Assembly: GCA_937880845.1 (NCBI GenBank)
Contig: CALFLL010000023.1
Location: 1 to 17,443, forward strand
Length of the DNA: 17,443 bases
Direction of reading: 5' to 3'
Origin: an uncultured Drancourtella sp.
GTDB taxonomy: Bacteria > Bacillota > Clostridia > Lachnospirales > Lachnospiraceae
This document shows, one piece after another, positions 15,630 to 17,443 of this stretch (its first letter is position 1; every line of letters starts with the position of its first letter). The notes beneath the pieces were generated by a model. The model ran no database searches, was not told the origin of the DNA, and was given only the letters and a program-made list of their open reading frames with translations. A program made the translations under genes and the position numbers.

Positions 15630-15836
15630 TTACTTGCTTTCGATTCCGTATTTTTTGTTAAACTTATCAACACGGCCGCGAGCCTGAGTAGCTTTCTGCT
15701 GTCCTGTGTAGAATGGATGACATTTGGAACAGATTTCAACATGGATATCTTCTTTTGTAGAACCTGTTACGAATGTGTTTCCACAGTTGCAAGTTACAGT
15801 TGCCTGATGATATGCTGGATGGATTCCTTCTTTCAT
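15630..15836 (-). CDS. rpmE: 50S ribosomal protein L31, zinc-binding type
   Basis: A 68-residue ribosomal protein that bridges the large and small subunits. It begins MKEGIHPAYH and holds the zinc set C16, C18, C36 and C39 (CNC and CSKC), so it is the C+ form, which in other bacteria is replaced by a zinc-free paralogue under zinc starvation. The C-terminal GRVDKFNKKYGI is typical of type A L31. Start: the ATG at 15836 has GAGGTG 6-8 nt upstream and gives the family length; a start 11 codons upstream lacks both. It has its own extended -10 promoter just after rho and a leader of about 68 nt. Confidence 0.97.
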   Translation of the reverse strand: MKEGIHPAYHQATVTCNCGNTFVTGSTKEDIHVEICSKCHPFYTGQQKATQARGRVDKFNKKYGIESK

Positions 15837-15910
15837 GATTTTCACCTCTTCTTGTTTTATTGTTTTCACACAAATTTCTCTGTGACTAATTGTCTTTAAA
15901 CAGCGGATTT

Positions 15911-15939
15911 ATTGTATCATACTTATATTTTTTTTGCAA
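15911..15939 (-). promoter_or_regulatory. Promoter of the rpmE-prmC-prfA run
   Basis: On the minus strand TTGCAA (15939-15934), a 17-nt A/T-rich spacer, and TACAAT (15916-15911) with TG immediately upstream as an extended -10. It lies between rho and rpmE. Start would be near 15904, giving a leader of about 68 nt that holds only small weak stems. No clear intrinsic terminator separates rho from this promoter, so rho transcripts may also read through. Confidence 0.75.
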
Positions 15940-15946
15940 TACCTTT

Positions 15947-17311
15947 TTAAATAAACTTCATCTTCTTTACTGTCTGCACCAGTTCGCTGTTATTTTTGGA
16001 ACGGTTAAATAAATTCAAAATGGTATCTACTGCCTCTTCGCCTTTCATTCCGTTTAATGCACGACGCATGATATAGACCGCTTCCTGCTCATCCGGTGTG
16101 AGAAGAAGATCTTCTCTTCTTGTGCCGGATTTTGGAATATCGATAGCCGGAAATACACGTTTTTCGGACAGCTTTCTGTCAAGGACAAGTTCCATGTTCC
16201 CGGTTCCTTTAAACTCTTCATAAATCACATCGTCCATCTTGCTTCCTGTATCCACAAGAGCGGTTGCCAGGATAGTCAGACTTCCGCCTTCTCTCATATT
16301 TCTTGCGGCACCAAAGAAACGCTTCGGCATATGAAGAGCAGCCGGGTCAAGTCCTCCCGAAAGAGTACGTCCGCTCGGCGGTACGACCAGATTGTAGGCT
16401 CTTGCAAGTCTTGTGATACTGTCAAGCAAAATGATCACATCTTTTTTATGTTCCACAAGACGTTTTGCACGTTCAATAAGCATTTCGGATACTCGTTTGT
16501 GATGTTCCGGAAGTTCATCAAAGGTGGAATGAATGACTTCTACGTTTTTTCCTTTGATACTTTCTTCAATATCCGTCACTTCTTCCGGTCGTTCATCAAT
16601 CAGCAGAACCAGCACATGCATTTCCGGATTGTTTTTAATAACAGATACAGCCACTTCTTTCAACAATGTGGTCTTTCCTGCTTTCGGCGGAGATACGATC
16701 ATTCCTCTTTGTCCTTTTCCAATCGGAGATAATAAATCAACGATCCGCATGGCAGTCGTACTGTGTTCGTGTTCCAATCTCAATCTTTCATCCGGAAAAA
16801 TCGGTGTCAAATCTTCAAAATTTCTCCGTTTTGATGCTTCCATAGGAGAAAATCCGTTAATCTTTGTCACATATAAAAGGGCGCTGAATTTCTCTGACTG
16901 AGTCTTAATCCTCGTATTTCCTGACACGATATCTCCTGTCTTTAATCCGAATTTGCGAATCTGGGACGGAGATACATATACATCATTTTCTCCCGGAAGA
17001 TAATTCTCACATCGAATAAATCCATAACCGTCCGGCAGCACTTCCAAAATTCCCTGGGCAGTCATGCCGCTGTCAAGCTCAGATAATTCCATGTTTGCTG
17101 ACCGTTCTTCTCTTCTTCCCGTATCCTGCTGTTCTGTCTTATGTTCTCTTGGGGTTTCTTTCTGCGAACTGTTGTTTTTCCTGTCTTCCTCAAGAAGCCT
17201 TTCAATCAATTCCGATTTTTTCAATGTGGACGTTCCTTTTAACCCCCTTGCCTTTGCAACATCTTTTAAGACTGCCAATGAAAGGGTTTCGTATTTTTCT
17301 TTCATATCCAT
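15947..17311 (-). CDS. rho: Transcription termination factor Rho
   Basis: A 454-residue hexameric RNA-dependent ATPase/translocase that ends transcription of untranslated RNA. It has a Rho-N SAP-like helical region (about 5-45, with LKGTSTLKKSELIERLL), then a short charged linker and an OB-fold primary RNA-binding domain with the GYGFIR motif. The RecA-like motor carries the P-loop SPPKAGKTT (K213), the Walker B region VIILLDSITRLARAYN, the Q-loop (PPSGRTLSGGLDP) and the R-loop (GAARNMREGGSL). The linker is short, without the large Asn- or Arg-rich insertions seen in some Rho proteins. Start: the ATG at 17311 follows AAGGAA by 11 nt; two in-frame ATGs further upstream (17338, 17383) have no ribosome site and add residues foreign to the family. 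All motor motifs are intact. Confidence 0.97.
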   Translation of the reverse strand: MDMKEKYETLSLAVLKDVAKARGLKGTSTLKKSELIERLLEEDRKNNSSQKETPREHKTEQQDTGRREERSANMELSELDSGMTAQGILEVLPDGYGFIRCENYLPGENDVYVSPSQIRKFGLKTGDIVSGNTRIKTQSEKFSALLYVTKINGFSPMEASKRRNFEDLTPIFPDERLRLEHEHSTTAMRIVDLLSPIGKGQRGMIVSPPKAGKTTLLKEVAVSVIKNNPEMHVLVLLIDERPEEVTDIEESIKGKNVEVIHSTFDELPEHHKRVSEMLIERAKRLVEHKKDVIILLDSITRLARAYNLVVPPSGRTLSGGLDPAALHMPKRFFGAARNMREGGSLTILATALVDTGSKMDDVIYEEFKGTGNMELVLDRKLSEKRVFPAIDIPKSGTRREDLLLTPDEQEAVYIMRRALNGMKGEEAVDTILNLFNRSKNNSELVQTVKKMKFI

Positions 17312-17443
17312 ATGATTCTGTTTTCCTTTCTTAGTCATGTAGTGATTGGGAACTCTGGTCAGACACGACCTGCTGAATATCATAAATAATAATTAGTGTC
17401 TGCTGATTAAGCAGCTATCTGTAACTTCCAACTCTTACATCTG
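17312..17443 (-). other. Upstream region of rho
   Basis: 132 bases with no gene. Two small stems are visible: GGTC/GACC (17357-17370) and CTGCT/AGCAG (17400-17414). A TATGAT at 17384-17379 on the minus strand could be a -10, but no fitting -35 is present, so I do not call a promoter. rho genes are often autoregulated through their leader; nothing here proves it. Confidence 0.3.

Noticed and set aside
17312..17383. A 24-residue N-terminal extension of Rho, or a leader peptide
   Set aside because: The upstream ATGs have no ribosome site and the residues do not resemble Rho; the start at 17311 fits better.
1..17443. Defence system, CRISPR array, toxin-antitoxin or retron
   Set aside because: No spaced repeats, no reverse transcriptase, nuclease or paired small toxin gene is visible. 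The XRE regulator's partner is a divergent membrane protein with a sheet-like outer domain and does not resemble a known toxin.

Overview
The window looks like a chromosome segment from a low-to-mid GC Gram-positive anaerobe of the class Clostridia, most likely a Lachnospiraceae. The evidence is a PolC-type replicative polymerase, a non-mevalonate isoprenoid gene (ispG), strong AGGAGG ribosome sites, near-consensus sigma-A promoters and the gene order rho-rpmE-DUF1385-prmC-prfA. I see no rRNA, tRNA, CRISPR array or recognisable defence system. Most of the window is core housekeeping DNA; the one accessory region is the first kilobase.

Left edge (1-1480, + strand): the C-terminal part of a large serine recombinase runs in from outside the window. 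It ends inside a solute-binding protein gene of the SsuA/ThiY-like ABC transporter type that has lost its 5' half. This looks like the right end of an integrated element that interrupted the transporter gene, with the recombinase stop codon lying in the target gene. Next come two hairpins, a short formate/nitrite-transporter-family gene on the minus strand, and a divergent cold-shock protein gene with its own promoter.

Centre (2850-9640): polC and ispG form a minus-strand pair. Upstream of ispG, also on the minus strand, is a gene for a small single-pass membrane protein. It is driven by a perfect TTGACA-17-TATAAT promoter and followed by a hairpin terminator. A second promoter-like sequence is nested in the 5' arm of that terminator and could restart transcription into ispG-polC. 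A divergent XRE-family regulator gene faces the membrane-protein gene across a 209-bp gap containing a perfect GTTCCG-TTT-CGGAAC palindrome.

Right (9637-17311, all minus strand): rho, then a promoter, then a tightly packed run: rpmE, DUF1385/YqhQ, prmC, prfA, DUF2156, a class I/II aminotransferase and DUF368 (PopT-like). Several neighbours overlap by ATGA or lie within 1-13 nt. The run therefore joins translation termination (RF1 and its methyltransferase), a ribosomal protein and transcription termination (Rho) to probable envelope-lipid functions (a possible undecaprenyl-phosphate translocase and an MprF-C-terminal-like protein). It ends at a perfect 20-bp stem shared with the convergent XRE gene.
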